The notes under the pieces are model-generated. The model saw nothing but the letters and a program-made list of their open reading frames with translations, did no database searches and was not told where the DNA came from. From Pyrenophora tritici-repentis (taxonomy: Eukaryota > Ascomycota > Dothideomycetes > Pleosporales > Pleosporaceae), in assembly GCF_003171515.1 (NCBI RefSeq), contig NC_089396.1, positions 2,480,001-2,544,000 of the forward strand: DNA of 64,000 nt, read 5' to 3'. Positions 1 to 11,245 of the stretch are shown piece by piece. The position numbers were made by a program, and so were the translations under genes. Position 1 is the stretch's first letter. Every line of letters begins with the position of its first letter.

Positions 1-627
1 GTTGTGGAATTGAGTGGAGTGGATGGATCGACGAGCGTGTCTGTGGAGAAAGATTTGAATATATATGGTATGGGGGTACAGGAGTGCGGGGAGTTGGCAT
101 CTTCGAGTTTGCTTTCACTGTCACCACATGGGCGTAGGCGACCATTTTCCAAGCTAGGGGTCTACCTCGCAGAAAAGCGACCCCAAAATGCACCTCTGGA
201 TCGTCAGAGAGACTTATAGCCACCACTCGCCTTTCAGGTCCTACGCTTCCTCACGCTCAGCTGCCCAGGTGTTCACTTGGTTGCTCAGTGCTGTAGGCGC
301 CGCAACAGTCGTCATTAACGGTGATAGTCCACCTGATTCAAGTATCGCCTGAATCTCTCGCACACTTACTGTAAGTATAGCTATTCCTCATGAAAGTATT
401 CTGTGTTTGACCTTCTAGCTAATCAAATACATTCACTGTAATAGCTGAGCGACGAAGCCGCTATACAATGATCTAAACAGTGTTAGAAATATCGCATCTT
501 TAATTCACTATACCCACAACAACACCATGACTTCACTTACATAAATTTAAGAATAATTCCCCCCCTTGTCTCAGCAGCCAGAACAATTGAGTAGTACAGC
601 AGGACAGTACAACTCAATTCATACACG
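1..627. other. Left-edge non-coding stretch
   Basis: No convincing gene was seen. The short open frame at 4-219 has no recognisable domain and an atypical composition. The last 100 bases are the likely promoter and leader of the gene starting at 628. Confidence 0.4.
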
Positions 628-1422
628 ATGGGTGCTAACAACTCCAAACATGAGACAGACTGCGTCGCCTACCTGGCAGCAATTGCTAAAGGTAGACGTC
701 TCCTAGAGCTTATGCACCGGCCCACTTCGAAAATCGATCAAAGCCCCTGGATCTCTCACAGCGACCTAGTCGCCCAGGGTTATGTGGAGTGGCGGGACAA
801 TATGGAGGAACCAAGTACCATGAACAGCCTACTCATTAGCAAGCTAGCCCCACATCTACGCGCAGAGGACTTCGTCTGCATCTCACATGACTACTTCACT
901 CCTCTCATCGTCGGTGGTACGGCTGGGAAACTCGAAGGCGCACAATTTCTGTCTGAGATTCATGCGCAAGCGGGTATACTCAAGGCCTGCTCCAACTACG
1001 CCCCTTCCCACACCGATCGAGCTGCTTGTGTGTCCCGACCGTCTTTAGCGCATTGGTCCGACGCTGCCTTCCTTCAGTGGGCATCTATGCACCAAGACGA
1101 GCAGGGAGTCCGCAGCCTCAATTACATTTTGCGAGAAGATATCCAGAACGCCAATACATTGCATATTGCGGGGCATATTATTAGGGATTTGCCTCAGTAT
1201 CATACCTGGCCTGGGGCGGTTTTTCCTGACAGCTCTGACGAATGCATGGCTCTGTTGGGCACACCCAATGGATCGGGCATTGCTTGGTTTCTTGCACAGC
1301 ATCGCGAACAACTTGGCCACAAGGTTGTTGATAGGGTTGCGCTGTTTGAGCATAAAGCCGAGACTGGACCGGGACAGATGGAGGCGAGTTTGAATATGTT
1401 ATTCTACCTGCGCGATGTTTAA
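628..1422 (+). CDS. Uncharacterised protein with N-myristoylation-type start
   Basis: This is an uninterrupted 264-codon frame. The protein begins MGANNSK, which fits the N-myristoylation pattern (Gly2, Ser6, Lys7), so membrane attachment through a lipid is plausible. I do not recognise a domain. Composition is that of a soluble globular protein with no signal peptide or membrane segment. The start is the first ATG and is preceded by a CA-rich leader. It could be a lineage-specific fungal protein. Function unknown. Confidence 0.6.
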   Translation: MGANNSKHETDCVAYLAAIAKGRRLLELMHRPTSKIDQSPWISHSDLVAQGYVEWRDNMEEPSTMNSLLISKLAPHLRAEDFVCISHDYFTPLIVGGTAGKLEGAQFLSEIHAQAGILKACSNYAPSHTDRAACVSRPSLAHWSDAAFLQWASMHQDEQGVRSLNYILREDIQNANTLHIAGHIIRDLPQYHTWPGAVFPDSSDECMALLGTPNGSGIAWFLAQHREQLGHKVVDRVALFEHKAETGPGQMEASLNMLFYLRDV

Positions 1423-1849
1423 TGCTGACTGGGTAGATGAGGTTCGAGGTGGTACTATTGGTTTGTTGTGGCTAAAAGGCAAGTTTGCTCTGGTTCTTGT
1501 TTTACGCACTTGTTGGATCCCAGTTGAGGATAGTACCGGCTTTGCTTTGTCTTTTTTGATACACAAGTTTTTCAGCTAGTCCCGTATATTACAATAGATA
1601 CCACCAAAAGTTTTTAGAAGTTTTTTCTCGCTAGTTCCATGTGTTACAATGATATACTGGTTAAGGATAGAATTTTGGAAAGGAGATGAACATGAAAGTG
1701 AGATGATAATTGAGATCTATCTACAAGAACATTACCTATATAGGTGAAGTGTTTGCTGAGAAAAAGCCGACTGTACATGTGAAATAGACACATGACCCCA
1801 AAATTATAGTTCTAAAATTTCCCTTTCTCCCCAGCACATGATACCCTAT
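1423..1849. other. Intergenic, A/T-rich
   Basis: No gene or strong repeat was recognised. Two similar stretches near 1566-1600 and 1620-1660 (a CTAGT motif followed by a TTACAAT motif) suggest a weak local duplication. Confidence 0.3.
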
Positions 1850-2296
1850 CTACACCAATATCCCCCAACACCAACCGGTCCAACATCCGCCCCCTCTCTC
1901 CCTCCCCCCCTCCCCATCACCTCCACGCACACTCCTCTCCACACTATCAATCAAACTCTCACTTCCCGTCTTCATGCCCAAACTACCCGTTCCCTCATAC
2001 TCTTGTCTCGTATTCTGTGTAATGTCCTCTCCGCGGCGCTGCTCCGAAGTACCGCATGTGTTTTGTTGGCCGTAGGAGGTCTGTGGGGGGTTAGGAGCGA
2101 GTTGGGATGTGGGGTTGGGAGAGGGAAGAAGTTCTACCTTATCGACCGAGTTACTCAAGCCAGAGGGAGTTGTTGAAACGCCCGTTTTGAATGGTACGCT
2201 GGGGTCGCCTTTGGAAGTGTCTTTTTGTGAGGAGCCGGGGTTGGCTGGGTTTGGGGGCTGGGTGTTTGAGGATTCTTGGGTGGTGAGGGAGGACAT
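1850..2296 (-). CDS. Small Ser/Pro/Gly-rich hypothetical protein
   Basis: A 148-codon frame. The protein is rich in Ser, Pro, Thr, Gly and Asn, predicted disordered, and ends in a Cys/Trp/Gly-rich tail (CWTGWCWG). There is no signal peptide. The middle part (VELLPSPNP and the downstream acidic/basic stretch) reads like a conserved small fungal stress-type protein, but I cannot name a family. The opposite-strand frames here are Pro-rich shadows. Confidence 0.45.
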   Translation of the reverse strand: MSSLTTQESSNTQPPNPANPGSSQKDTSKGDPSVPFKTGVSTTPSGLSNSVDKVELLPSPNPTSQLAPNPPQTSYGQQNTCGTSEQRRGEDITQNTRQEYEGTGSLGMKTGSESLIDSVERSVRGGDGEGGRERGGGCWTGWCWGILV

Positions 2297-2649
2297 TGTG
2301 GTGGTTTGGTGCGGGTTGTAGATAGTCGTATTAAAGCTGAGGAGGTGGTTGTTGTTCTTGGAATTCTGGGAAGGGTTTGATTATACTGAATGGTGTTTCA
2401 TCGATTCAACGTCATTCTGACCGAAGAAGTGGGTAATTCACTGGGGCAAAGGTATTTAGTATGACACGAATACCACGCGTAGAGCACTGCTGTTCACACA
2501 GGATCTATATAATCTATCATGTATACTCCCTAATAAGACGTACGTTCACCAGTCTAGCCCAGATGACACATTTTGGCCTCACACAAGCATAATAGAATCC
2601 AAAATGTACAGCCTTGATTCTATGCAAATGGTCTATAATGCACCCAAGT
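2297..2649. other. Intergenic
   Basis: Between a gene starting at 2296 (minus) and the 3' end of the nitronate monooxygenase gene. Nothing coding was recognised. Confidence 0.3.
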
Positions 2650-3873
<1,224 letters not shown>

Positions 3874-4582
3874 TTTGACGTCTTTAGTAACAACGGTTAT
3901 ATCTGAAGAGAGTGTAAGAGTACAAGTCGCAGCTAAGCGTCAAACACGGGGAAGATATCTGACGCTTGCACGCGCGCGACCCTTCGTCAGTCGCGCCGGC
4001 TGGCTGAGCCATGGCAGTCGTGTGGGGGAGACATGTGCCTCGGCATCTCGGCCTGCCCGACACCAAACATGGGTATAAGCCGTTGGATGATTAGTCATGT
4101 ACCGGCTCCCCAGATTCCACTTTTTTGCATCACTTGTCACGGCTTGTGCGGACGCTGTTTTTACGTCAAGGAATAATCGTATAATGCACTGGTGTGGTTT
4201 GGCCGCCGGCAAGGGAGGCTATACCTCCGGAAGTTGCCAAGCTTCACGTGGGTGCTGTCACATGCTCTTGGCATCAACGGGTCCCTTTGTTAACCTTGCA
4301 ACATCATTTGTCTAGGTAACAATCATCAAAATTGAAGAACAAAGAGCAGCTTCGGTAAAAGGTAGAAATCAAGGGGGCGAAAACACATATGCAGTACAAG
4401 TTGGAGTGACTAGGTGGTCCAGTTGACTACCTAGTCGTCAATCACTCTGATTGTGGGTGGTCACATAGTGGTCAGAAACAAAACAAGAAGTACAGTTCTA
4501 CTATTCAATTCAAAAGTTGCTAAAACAAATATTGCTCCATAATAATAATCGTTGCCATCAAGGGCTTAATTGCATCAACAGC
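3874..4582. other. Intergenic, no gene recognised
   Basis: Several overlapping short frames on both strands cancel each other as evidence. It probably holds the nitronate monooxygenase promoter. A solo-LTR-like repeat starts at 4588. Confidence 0.35.
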
Positions 4583-4587
4583 AATCT

Positions 4588-4758
4588 TGATGAAGGTGGA
4601 GAAAACGTGCGTGAACTTGTTGTATTGGAGCTACGGGAGAAGGGAGAATATCTATGGTGCGCGCACGGAGCAGCTGACTAATCAGTGCCTGGCCAATCAG
4701 AGCACGGGAAGCCTGATTCACCGTGAATACTAGTGAAGGCTCTCACCGCGTCTCGACA
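4588..4758. mobile_element. Solo-LTR-like element, copy 1 (171 bp, TG...CA, TSD AATCT)
   Basis: The unit starts TGATGAAGGTGG and ends CGTCTCGACA. It is flanked by a perfect 5-bp direct repeat AATCT (4583-4587 and 4759-4763). A near-identical copy lies at 19160-19329 with a different 5-bp duplication. TG...CA ends plus 5-bp TSDs are the signature of LTR-retrotransposon integration, so this is a solo LTR or a very short TRIM-like element. It lies just downstream of the minus-strand F-box-like gene ending at 4805. Confidence 0.85.
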
Positions 4759-4804
4759 AATCTAGCCGAAGATAGTCTCCGTAACAGACAGATAACACGT
4801 AATC

Positions 4805-5743
4805 TCAATAGTCCGACACCAGCTGAGCCCGATACAGAAGGTTATTCCACAACTTCCTCCAAGAATCCGAAATTAGTTGATAGCTTTGGTTGTCATCAAA
4901 GGTGACTTTCCAAGGCCCATCATATTCCAGCAAAACAGATCCACGCTCATGACCGACAAAGTCTGTCACAGTGGCAACCATGCGGCCTTCTGCCTTCTCC
5001 TTGGCAGTATGGTTCTGGAAACCGAAGTGAGTGGGATAGACCGTATCCGGGGTTGTCTGGGTTGAATGGTTCCCCCAGATGAGCTCAATGCATTTCGCCT
5101 TGTAGCGGTTGAATCGGAAAGGGAAGCCACCACAAGATAGACACGAATCATGCATTGCTATGAGGCAGAAGAACCTATGCACCTCAAAAAAGAAGTCATG
5201 CTTGTCCATCGGCTGCAACTCATAGTCGCGATTGTCGCCCCACCGTAGGTGATCGGAGCCTATAGCGACCAGTGTGAGCTTGGACAAATGGCACCCCAAC
5301 AGCTGTTTGGCAAGGACCGGCCGCTGGATGATTGGCCAAGAGACTCCGATGCGGAGGTTTCGAAGATCAGAGAACTTGGAAGTGGATGGATATAGAGAGA
5401 CATCGAGTCGAGCTCCCGGGGTCTCATCCCTACCTCCATTTGTCTCTAGCTCAACCATCTCAGCTTCTGTCTTCTTCAGCAAACGATTGAAGCCGCGCAC
5501 AGCAGCAGTCTCAGCCCCTGTGTAAGCTTGCTTGCAAGAGAGAATAAAGCCTATGTTTGTGTTGCCGACAGGGGGAAGTTCGAGTAGATCGTAGATCATG
5601 CAGCGAACGTCGAGGTTGAGGTGTGTGAAGAACATATTGGCGCGTACAGGCGGCTCGTTTGCGCTTGGAGATGCTGCGGTGGTATCCGTTGATTTCGACA
5701 TGGTTTGATGTTGTGAGATGTTGTTGAGGTTGGTGAGTTGCAT
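4805..5743 (-). CDS. F-box-like hypothetical protein
   Basis: Single 312-codon frame. The segment HLNLDVRCMIYDLLELPP at about residues 41-58 resembles the degenerate F-box-like start common in ascomycete proteins, followed by a CKQAY turn. The rest has no domain I know. ATG codons at 5743 and 5701 are both possible; the second (MSKSTD) gives a more usual N-terminus. The stop codon is only 47 bases from the solo LTR at 4588-4758. Such proteins often act as SCF substrate adaptors, but nothing here shows a substrate. Confidence 0.65.
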   Translation of the reverse strand: MQLTNLNNISQHQTMSKSTDTTAASPSANEPPVRANMFFTHLNLDVRCMIYDLLELPPVGNTNIGFILSCKQAYTGAETAAVRGFNRLLKKTEAEMVELETNGGRDETPGARLDVSLYPSTSKFSDLRNLRIGVSWPIIQRPVLAKQLLGCHLSKLTLVAIGSDHLRWGDNRDYELQPMDKHDFFFEVHRFFCLIAMHDSCLSCGGFPFRFNRYKAKCIELIWGNHSTQTTPDTVYPTHFGFQNHTAKEKAEGRMVATVTDFVGHERGSVLLEYDGPWKVTFDDNQSYQLISDSWRKLWNNLLYRAQLVSDY

Positions 5744-5749
5744 GATTGA

Positions 5750-6806
5750 ATATGTGTGCCGGGAACAAAGCTTATATATTATTCCTTCTTTCGAACAGGC
5801 TCATTGTGTGCTGAAAGCATTCTACCCACATATATTCACAATGTAAATACTACACTGTGCATAGTGCAAGGTACTAGGATAGTAACTTGACTATGCGAGA
5901 TGATCTACGTTACCTCTGTTCAGGAGTGTCGTTGTGCTACTTTCCTTACATACTTCTAGCATATAGACACCCCGAACCTTATCCGGATACTAATGGGACA
6001 CCTAAGAAGGTGACTGTAATACGTCGTAGCCATCCAATACAATGCCTCCTCCAAATGTTCTTTGTGTTCCACTGTCGAGTCTCCGGTAAGCTTCAAAAGA
6101 CAGGTCCTACAGTGCGCTTCACTTCGACGTCCAGTTCTATATGTAGATTCAGCTCCTGGATGCGGAATGGTCGAACCTTGGAAGCCAACTGCGTCCGAGA
6201 AAGGATATGGAGGGCCATTCTTAGAATCTCGACTGCCCGCTGCAAGTAAACGCATCGCAAGAGTAGTGAAGCTCGATAGAACAAGAACATGGAAGAGTCC
6301 TTGGGCATCGGGAATCGTTCTCCAAGTGCCGATTCCCATGACGTGGATACTCCACACGCTAGCATCCAGGCACGGGCTGCATAGTCGGGCCCCACCTTTC
6401 CTTTTCGGCTCGTTAAGGAATGAGCACAACTGCAACAACATTGTCCGTGCCTCATCTTACACGATATACAATTGTACAAAAGCAGATTATCATTTTATAA
6501 GATACCAATTCCCCGTTACCGCTGATGTGTTTAGGATTCTTCGGATTTACAAGTCTGCACCAAACCTTGGAACGCTAAATTTTCGAACATCCTAGTATGG
6601 CGTGTGCGTCAGTACCGGGATAATTCATCCGAAACTAACCATGCCCGAATAGCGTCCACCTTCCTTATTGCCATGGAGATCCAATGGAGATCCTGGGAAA
6701 TAGAGCGATCAGGTAGTTCGGGGCTTTAAAGTGCTTGGTAGCCGGCTTTGACTGCCACTGACAGTACATCCTCTCGTTGCTTTGAATCTTTCCAAGGTGT
6801 ATAACG
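5750..6806. other. About 1 kb without a confident gene
   Basis: Three long overlapping frames compete: minus 5956-6441, minus 6093-6479 and plus 6062-6595. None has a recognisable domain or clear splice signals joining it to a neighbour. It may hide a spliced or decayed gene. A promoter for the tannase at 6807 should lie at the right end. Confidence 0.3.
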
Positions 6807-8481
6807 ATGCGTTGTGCCTCGTTGTCCAGCTTTACTGCAATTTGCAGCATTGCAGTAGCACTAGACTGCTCATCATCAGCTATACAGGCTGCATTGTCAT
6901 CGGATCTCACTGTCAACTTTGCTTCCCCACTGAAAGCGAACGCGACCTTTCAGGTTCCTCAAAGCGACACAGGATATCCTAACAGCCCAGTCGGCCTACC
7001 TGCTCTATGTGCTGTTTCGGTACAGGTCCCGTCTAAAGGGAACACAACATTTGGATTTGGCCTGTTCTTGCCTGATGACTGGAATGGAAGATTTCTAGCC
7101 GTAGGCAATGGAGGATTTGCTGGTGGCGTCAACTGGGAGGATATGGTACTTGTGAATCTCATGAACTGTCGGAAATAACAGCTAATCTGGAATCCAGGCA
7201 GCAGGCGTACGTTATGGCTTCGCTACCATGTCCACAGACACCGGTCACAACTCTTCAACGGGCGATGGGCAATGGGCAGCCAATGAGCCCAACAAAGTCG
7301 AAAACTGGGGTCACTTGGCTATGCACGGCTCGGTCGTCGCAGGCAAGGCGATTACTTCCTCGTACTACAAGAAAGACATTACTTACAATTACTACTCCGG
7401 ATGTTCCACGGGTGGCCGCCAAGGTTTGAAAGAAGCCGAATTCTACCCCGAGGACTTTGACGGCATTCTCGCTGGTGCTCCTGCATGGTGGACCTCGCAT
7501 TTACAGCCCTGGACTGTAAAGGTAGCACTGTACAACCTTCCAGCAACAGCAGATTACCATATTCCACCTGCATTGTTTCCAGCTATCGCCAAGGAAGTAC
7601 TGAAGCAATGCGACCCTCAGGACGGTCTGGCCGACAACATCATCTCCGATCCTGTGGGCTGTAACTTCCGCGCTGAAGAGCTTCTCTGTGGCGCGAATGT
7701 CACCAACCCTACATCAGCCGGCTGCCTTACCTCCCCACAGATATCCAGGCTTTACAAGATCTACACCGATTCCATTGGCGAAAACCAGACATTCTTGTTT
7801 CCACACCTCTATCCTGGATCTGAAGGTCAATGGTTTCTCCTCTCCGGCAATGAGCCCAATAGCCTCGGTACCGATTACGTGCGCTACTTCCTTGGTCTTG
7901 GTAAAGACTGGTCCTTTTACGACTACAACGAGGACATACAGCGCCTTGCCAATCAACTCCAACCCGGCAATGCCTCTGTAGGCTATGATCTCTCGTCTTT
8001 CCACGCCAAGGGCGGAAAGATTCTCTCGTATCACGGTATGGCTGACGGTCTTATACCCACCGGATCAACACCATACTACTACAACCAAGTATACCAGACC
8101 CTAAAGCCCAAAGGCGTCGATGTCGACAGTTTCTTCCGTTTCTTCCTCGTCCCAGGTATGGGCCACTGTTCGGGCACGACGCCGAATGTCAACGCGCCGT
8201 GGTACTTTGCCGGTGCGAATCAAGCTCCTGTGCTAGGATCTACAGTTTACGGTGTCCCCGGTTTCAGGAACAAAGAGCATGACGCTCTACTATCCATGGT
8301 GGCTTGGGTAGAGGAAGGTGTTGCGCCGGACCAGATTATAGGAACAAAGTATGTGAATGAGAAGACACAAGCAGAGGTTTCGAAACAAAGGCCTTTGTGC
8401 ATGTATCCGAAGGCGGCAAAGTACAAGAGTACGGGAGATGTGAATATGGCGGAGTCTTGGGAGTGCAAGTTGCTATACTAA
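6807..8481 (+). CDS. Secreted tannase / feruloyl esterase family hydrolase
   Basis: Two exons are predicted, 6807-7145 and 7198-8481, joined in phase by a 52-bp GT-AG intron, giving 540 aa. Residues 1 to about 28 form a signal peptide. The alpha/beta-hydrolase has the family hallmarks: GCSTGG with nucleophile Ser183 preceded by Cys182, Asp396 in HGMADG, and His436 followed by Cys437 in GMGHCSG. This is the CS-D-HC arrangement in which a disulfide brings Ser and His together. The exon junction falls after NGGFAGGVNWEDM, a conserved region. Members cleave gallate or hydroxycinnamate esters of plant polyphenols and cell walls outside the cell. The exact substrate cannot be told from sequence. 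Confidence 0.92.
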
Positions 8482-8980
8482 GGTCACTCACTACGTCGCG
8501 AGACACACACTGTAAAGACACACATCTATCCCTTGGACAAACATAACGCACCCACAGCAGATCCATGTGTTCATGATTAGTTTGACATTGTTTTATAGTC
8601 ATTTACCCTTCAGGACACCAGCCGGCGACGAGGATTGTCGCAGCTTTGGTAACGCCGTCGATCGTTTCAGTGACGCCATCCAATGCTCATTTATTTTCAG
8701 ACCCCCGTCTGACTACAACAAACAAGGCTGGACTGATTCTCGGAGGTATAACTTGGGAGCCATGGTAAAGGAGTTTCTGAGCCCAGAATTTGAAGACGAG
8801 CTGATGTTGGATATATGCCTTCCGTGAGTTTCTCCGTGCCCGAGAGTGCCTTGTTTCGATGCTTAATTGCTCTTCTATCCGCAACGCTGTTCTTGAATTC
8901 ATGACAGCCGTTCAGCTCATAATCATTGTCATTACAGAGGTGCCTTTCAAAAGTTCTTGCTGACAGGGGTGTCTTGACTA
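8482..8980. other. Intergenic
   Basis: The 86-codon plus frame at 8567-8827 has no recognisable feature. The region probably carries the tannase 3' UTR and runs into the mariner relic. Confidence 0.3.
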
Positions 8981-9575
8981 CTACCGAAGTAATGCCGAAA
9001 CCTCGACAGATCTGTCCCTCCTACCCTCCTTATACTCATTGCCACCATCAAGTTTAATTATTTCTTGAATATGAAATGGAATCCTCTCTATCCAAGCTTG
9101 TATTTGTGGTTGTGGGAGATCTCTCCAAGCCTCCTGCCATACCTTTGATGCCTCTGCTCTGTTTTTTTGGAGCACCTTTCCTCATTGTTCTCCTTTTCAA
9201 CCATGACTAGGCTGGCTTAATAGCGTTAAGATCTGGTGAATTGCCACACCAGAGGAGCTTCTCCACGCTCTCCCTTTCGTATACTAGACGTTGGGCATAG
9301 TGAGCATGTGAAGGAGCCTCATCTTCTTCACAGTTGTCAACAATCAATTCAATCCGAAGCTCAAAACCAGCCACTAACCCTACAAGGTAAGAGTTAAACC
9401 TATATAAGCAGTTGCTAGCCCTAAATAGGAAGTCAATCAATTCAATCTGAGATCACTAAGCCCCACTTAATTGATTGTTAACAAGTCTGATCTTCTTGAA
9501 CAAGAGTACCTGGTCTCTCTCTCTGGTACTCCTTAGCAAAGGGGAGAAGCTTTAGGATAAGAACTTGAGTCTGGT
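8981..9575 (-). pseudogene. Decayed Tc1/mariner (DDE) transposase fragment
   Basis: Read on the minus strand, pieces of a Tc1-like transposase catalytic core appear in order: LLPFAKEYQRERPGTLVQED, then EAPSHAHYAQ, LLWCGNSPDLNAI (the second catalytic Asp region), a stop in place of the expected Trp, SWLKRRT, and VWQEAWRDLPQ to the C-terminus. The lesions are a TAG at about 9204-9206, a frameshift at an A-rich run near 9168, and a 161-bp insertion at 9329-9489. The N-terminal DNA-binding half is missing. It is a dead relic. Confidence 0.85.
9329..9489. mobile_element. hAT-type MITE (161 bp) nested in the mariner relic
   Basis: The insertion is flanked by perfect 8-bp direct repeats ATCTTCTT (9321-9328 and 9490-9497). 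Its ends are inverted repeats matching at 18 of 21 positions, sharing the run AACAATCAATT. An 8-bp TSD with C-A terminal bases is the hAT signature. It has no coding capacity. Removing it and one TSD copy restores the transposase reading across VQED to EAPSHAH. Confidence 0.85.
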
Positions 9576-9650
9576 AAGATGTCGACCACCCGACTTCATT
9601 ATACTATGTAATTACACCCAACACCAATGTTCAAGTAAGAAGTCAACAGA

Positions 9651-10433
9651 ATGCCTATCAACGACTCCAGCTTAGCCTTACTAATCGACGGCGACAATGT
9701 TTCGCCAAAAATCATTGCTGGCCTCATGGCAGAAGTCGCCAACTACGGAACCGCCAGCGTCAGGCGGATTTATGGGGATTGGACCAGCCCATACCTCAAT
9801 GGCTGGAAAGCTTGTCTTCTGCATCACTCAATAACGCCAATTCAACAATTTGCGTACACCACCGGAAAGAACGTCACCGATGGCGCTATGATTATCGACG
9901 CTATGGATCTACTTTACACTGGCCGTTTATCAAGCTTCTGTCTGGTATCAAGCGATAGTGACTTTACGCGTCTCGCAGCCCGCATTCGTGAGCAGGGTGT
10001 TACAGTCTACGGCTTCGGCGAACGCAAGACCAACAACGCATTTATTGCGGCTTGTGATAAGTTCATGTACTTCGACGTGCTGAGCGTAGAGTCGCAAGAG
10101 TTGGAGGAGCCATCTCGTACCGAAGAATTATCCAAGTCAGGCATGGTACCGATCGTGGTGCGCAGCCAGCTGCCTAAAAGACCGGTCGATTTTACGGCAC
10201 GCGCTGGAATACGTTTAGCGATTAGCAACACCAGGGGGCATGGCGATAAATGGGTCAATCTGGCCGATATCGGAAAATATCTGAGAAAGATAAGTCCCGA
10301 CTTACATGCACGCAATTACGACTATGAACGGCTTCGCGAGTTTGTTGAAGCGTCTGGAATAGTCGATGTCAAGTATAAAAATATGGGTGACAAACCCCCA
10401 ATTGTCCTAGTCTGCCTTAAGGAGGATCAATAA
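9651..10433 (+). CDS. NYN (PIN-like) domain protein, LabA/DUF88-like, with OST-HTH-like tail
   Basis: Intronless 260-codon frame. Residues about 7-145 match the NYN fold: LLIDGDN with Asp13/Asp15, YGDW, DGAMIIDAMDLLYTG with Asp77/Asp83, SSDSDF with Asp102/Asp104, and GFGERKT. These acidic residues form the metal site of NYN ribonucleases. A linker is followed by residues about 180-257 that look like a winged-helix OST-HTH/LOTUS RNA-binding domain. The architecture is common in bacteria. The gene sits alone between a dead mariner and a Gypsy element. Likely an RNase or RNA-binding regulator; the target is unknown. Lack of introns and architecture make bacterial origin possible but unproven. 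Confidence 0.88.
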   Translation: MPINDSSLALLIDGDNVSPKIIAGLMAEVANYGTASVRRIYGDWTSPYLNGWKACLLHHSITPIQQFAYTTGKNVTDGAMIIDAMDLLYTGRLSSFCLVSSDSDFTRLAARIREQGVTVYGFGERKTNNAFIAACDKFMYFDVLSVESQELEEPSRTEELSKSGMVPIVVRSQLPKRPVDFTARAGIRLAISNTRGHGDKWVNLADIGKYLRKISPDLHARNYDYERLREFVEASGIVDVKYKNMGDKPPIVLVCLKEDQ

Positions 10434-10852
10434 GTAAGTGGATAGTTGATTGTCAATAGCATACTATGCGTTGTAGTCAATTGGAACATTTGGACTCTTT
10501 AACGCTTATTAGCTTGACTCTTACTATAAACCCTTTAGAAACAGGAGCCACAGTTACTCTTAGGACGAAACTGGTTTGGGTGTAGATAGTAGCGCAACTG
10601 AGATTATATAATCACACCTGTGCATTAAGAAAAGCCGCTAAGTTTTGCTACTATCGTTCGAGTATAGAGAAACTCCTAGAAAGTCTCTTAGAAGGTGACA
10701 ATAGCTATGAGACCTAGGGATCCAAGCGAACATGTTCTAAATTATTCGTCCAGCACGAAGAGGCTTCGATTTACTATTTTAAGACTGTAGGTTCAGAGTA
10801 AGGAAAGCATGGGAGACCTAAACAGCGTGGACAAGATCATCAACAGCTTGAG
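10434..10852. other. Intergenic before Gypsy element
   Basis: No gene or repeat recognised. It ends at the CCATG target-site duplication of the Gypsy element (10853-10857). Confidence 0.35.
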
Positions 10853-10968
10853 CCATGTGTTACGATTGCAAGGAGAAGGACAAGCAACAACGGCAGGACA
10901 ACGTTGAAGGCGGGGCACAGCGGGTAAGCTTGTGCCGCGCAGTCACGTGACCTGCCCTCCAACCTTGG

Positions 10969-11040
10969 CATGACCGCCATGGAGGGCATGACCTCCACGG
11001 AGGGTGCGACCTCCATGGAGGGAAAGGCCACAATGGAGGG
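10969..11040. promoter_or_regulatory. Four 18-bp tandem repeats with palindromic cores in the LTR U3
   Basis: Units are 10969-10986, 10987-11004, 11005-11022 and 11023-11040, all ending GGAGGG. Unit 3 carries the perfect palindrome CCTCCATGGAGG; units 1 and 2 differ by one base and unit 4 is more diverged. The block lies immediately upstream of the TATA box, where enhancer or repressor sites would be. The right LTR has the same block at 18375-18446. Confidence 0.75.
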
Positions 11041-11046
11041 CACGCT

Positions 11047-11056
11047 TATTATATAA
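11047..11056 (+). promoter_or_regulatory. LTR TATA box
   Basis: TATTATATAA, followed 30-39 bases later by GTGTTCAAC (11086-11094), a plausible transcription start region. Confidence 0.6.
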
Positions 11057-11235
11057 CAGTAGGCAATGAGCCCTTACGGTTCATTGTGTTCAACTTCGAA
11101 ATCTAAGGATTAGTACTTGATTCTCAACTCCCCGTATATTACATCGATCTACCAATCGTGCTATACAACCTCGTGTCCATCGCATCACTCCATCCCCGAG
11201 AACCAACCCAAGATCATCTTCGGACGACCTTCACA

Positions 11236-11245
11236 CTTTGAACAC
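11236..11245 (+). other. Putative self-primer binding site
   Basis: CTTTGAACAC lies directly after the left LTR. Eight of its bases (TTGAACAC) are the reverse complement of GTGTTCAA at 11086-11093, about where the transcript should begin. This is the geometry of Tf1/sushi-type self-priming rather than tRNA priming. Confidence 0.45.

Larger units (their letters stand above)
10858..11235 (+). repeat. Left LTR of Gypsy element
   Basis: 378 bp, base-for-base the same as 18264-18641 by eye. It contains four 18-bp tandem repeats and a TATA-like box. The 3' end abuts the putative primer-binding site at 11236. Confidence 0.95.

Noticed and set aside
5956..6595. Three overlapping frames on both strands
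   Set aside because: Mutually exclusive, and none has a domain or splice signals that decide between them.
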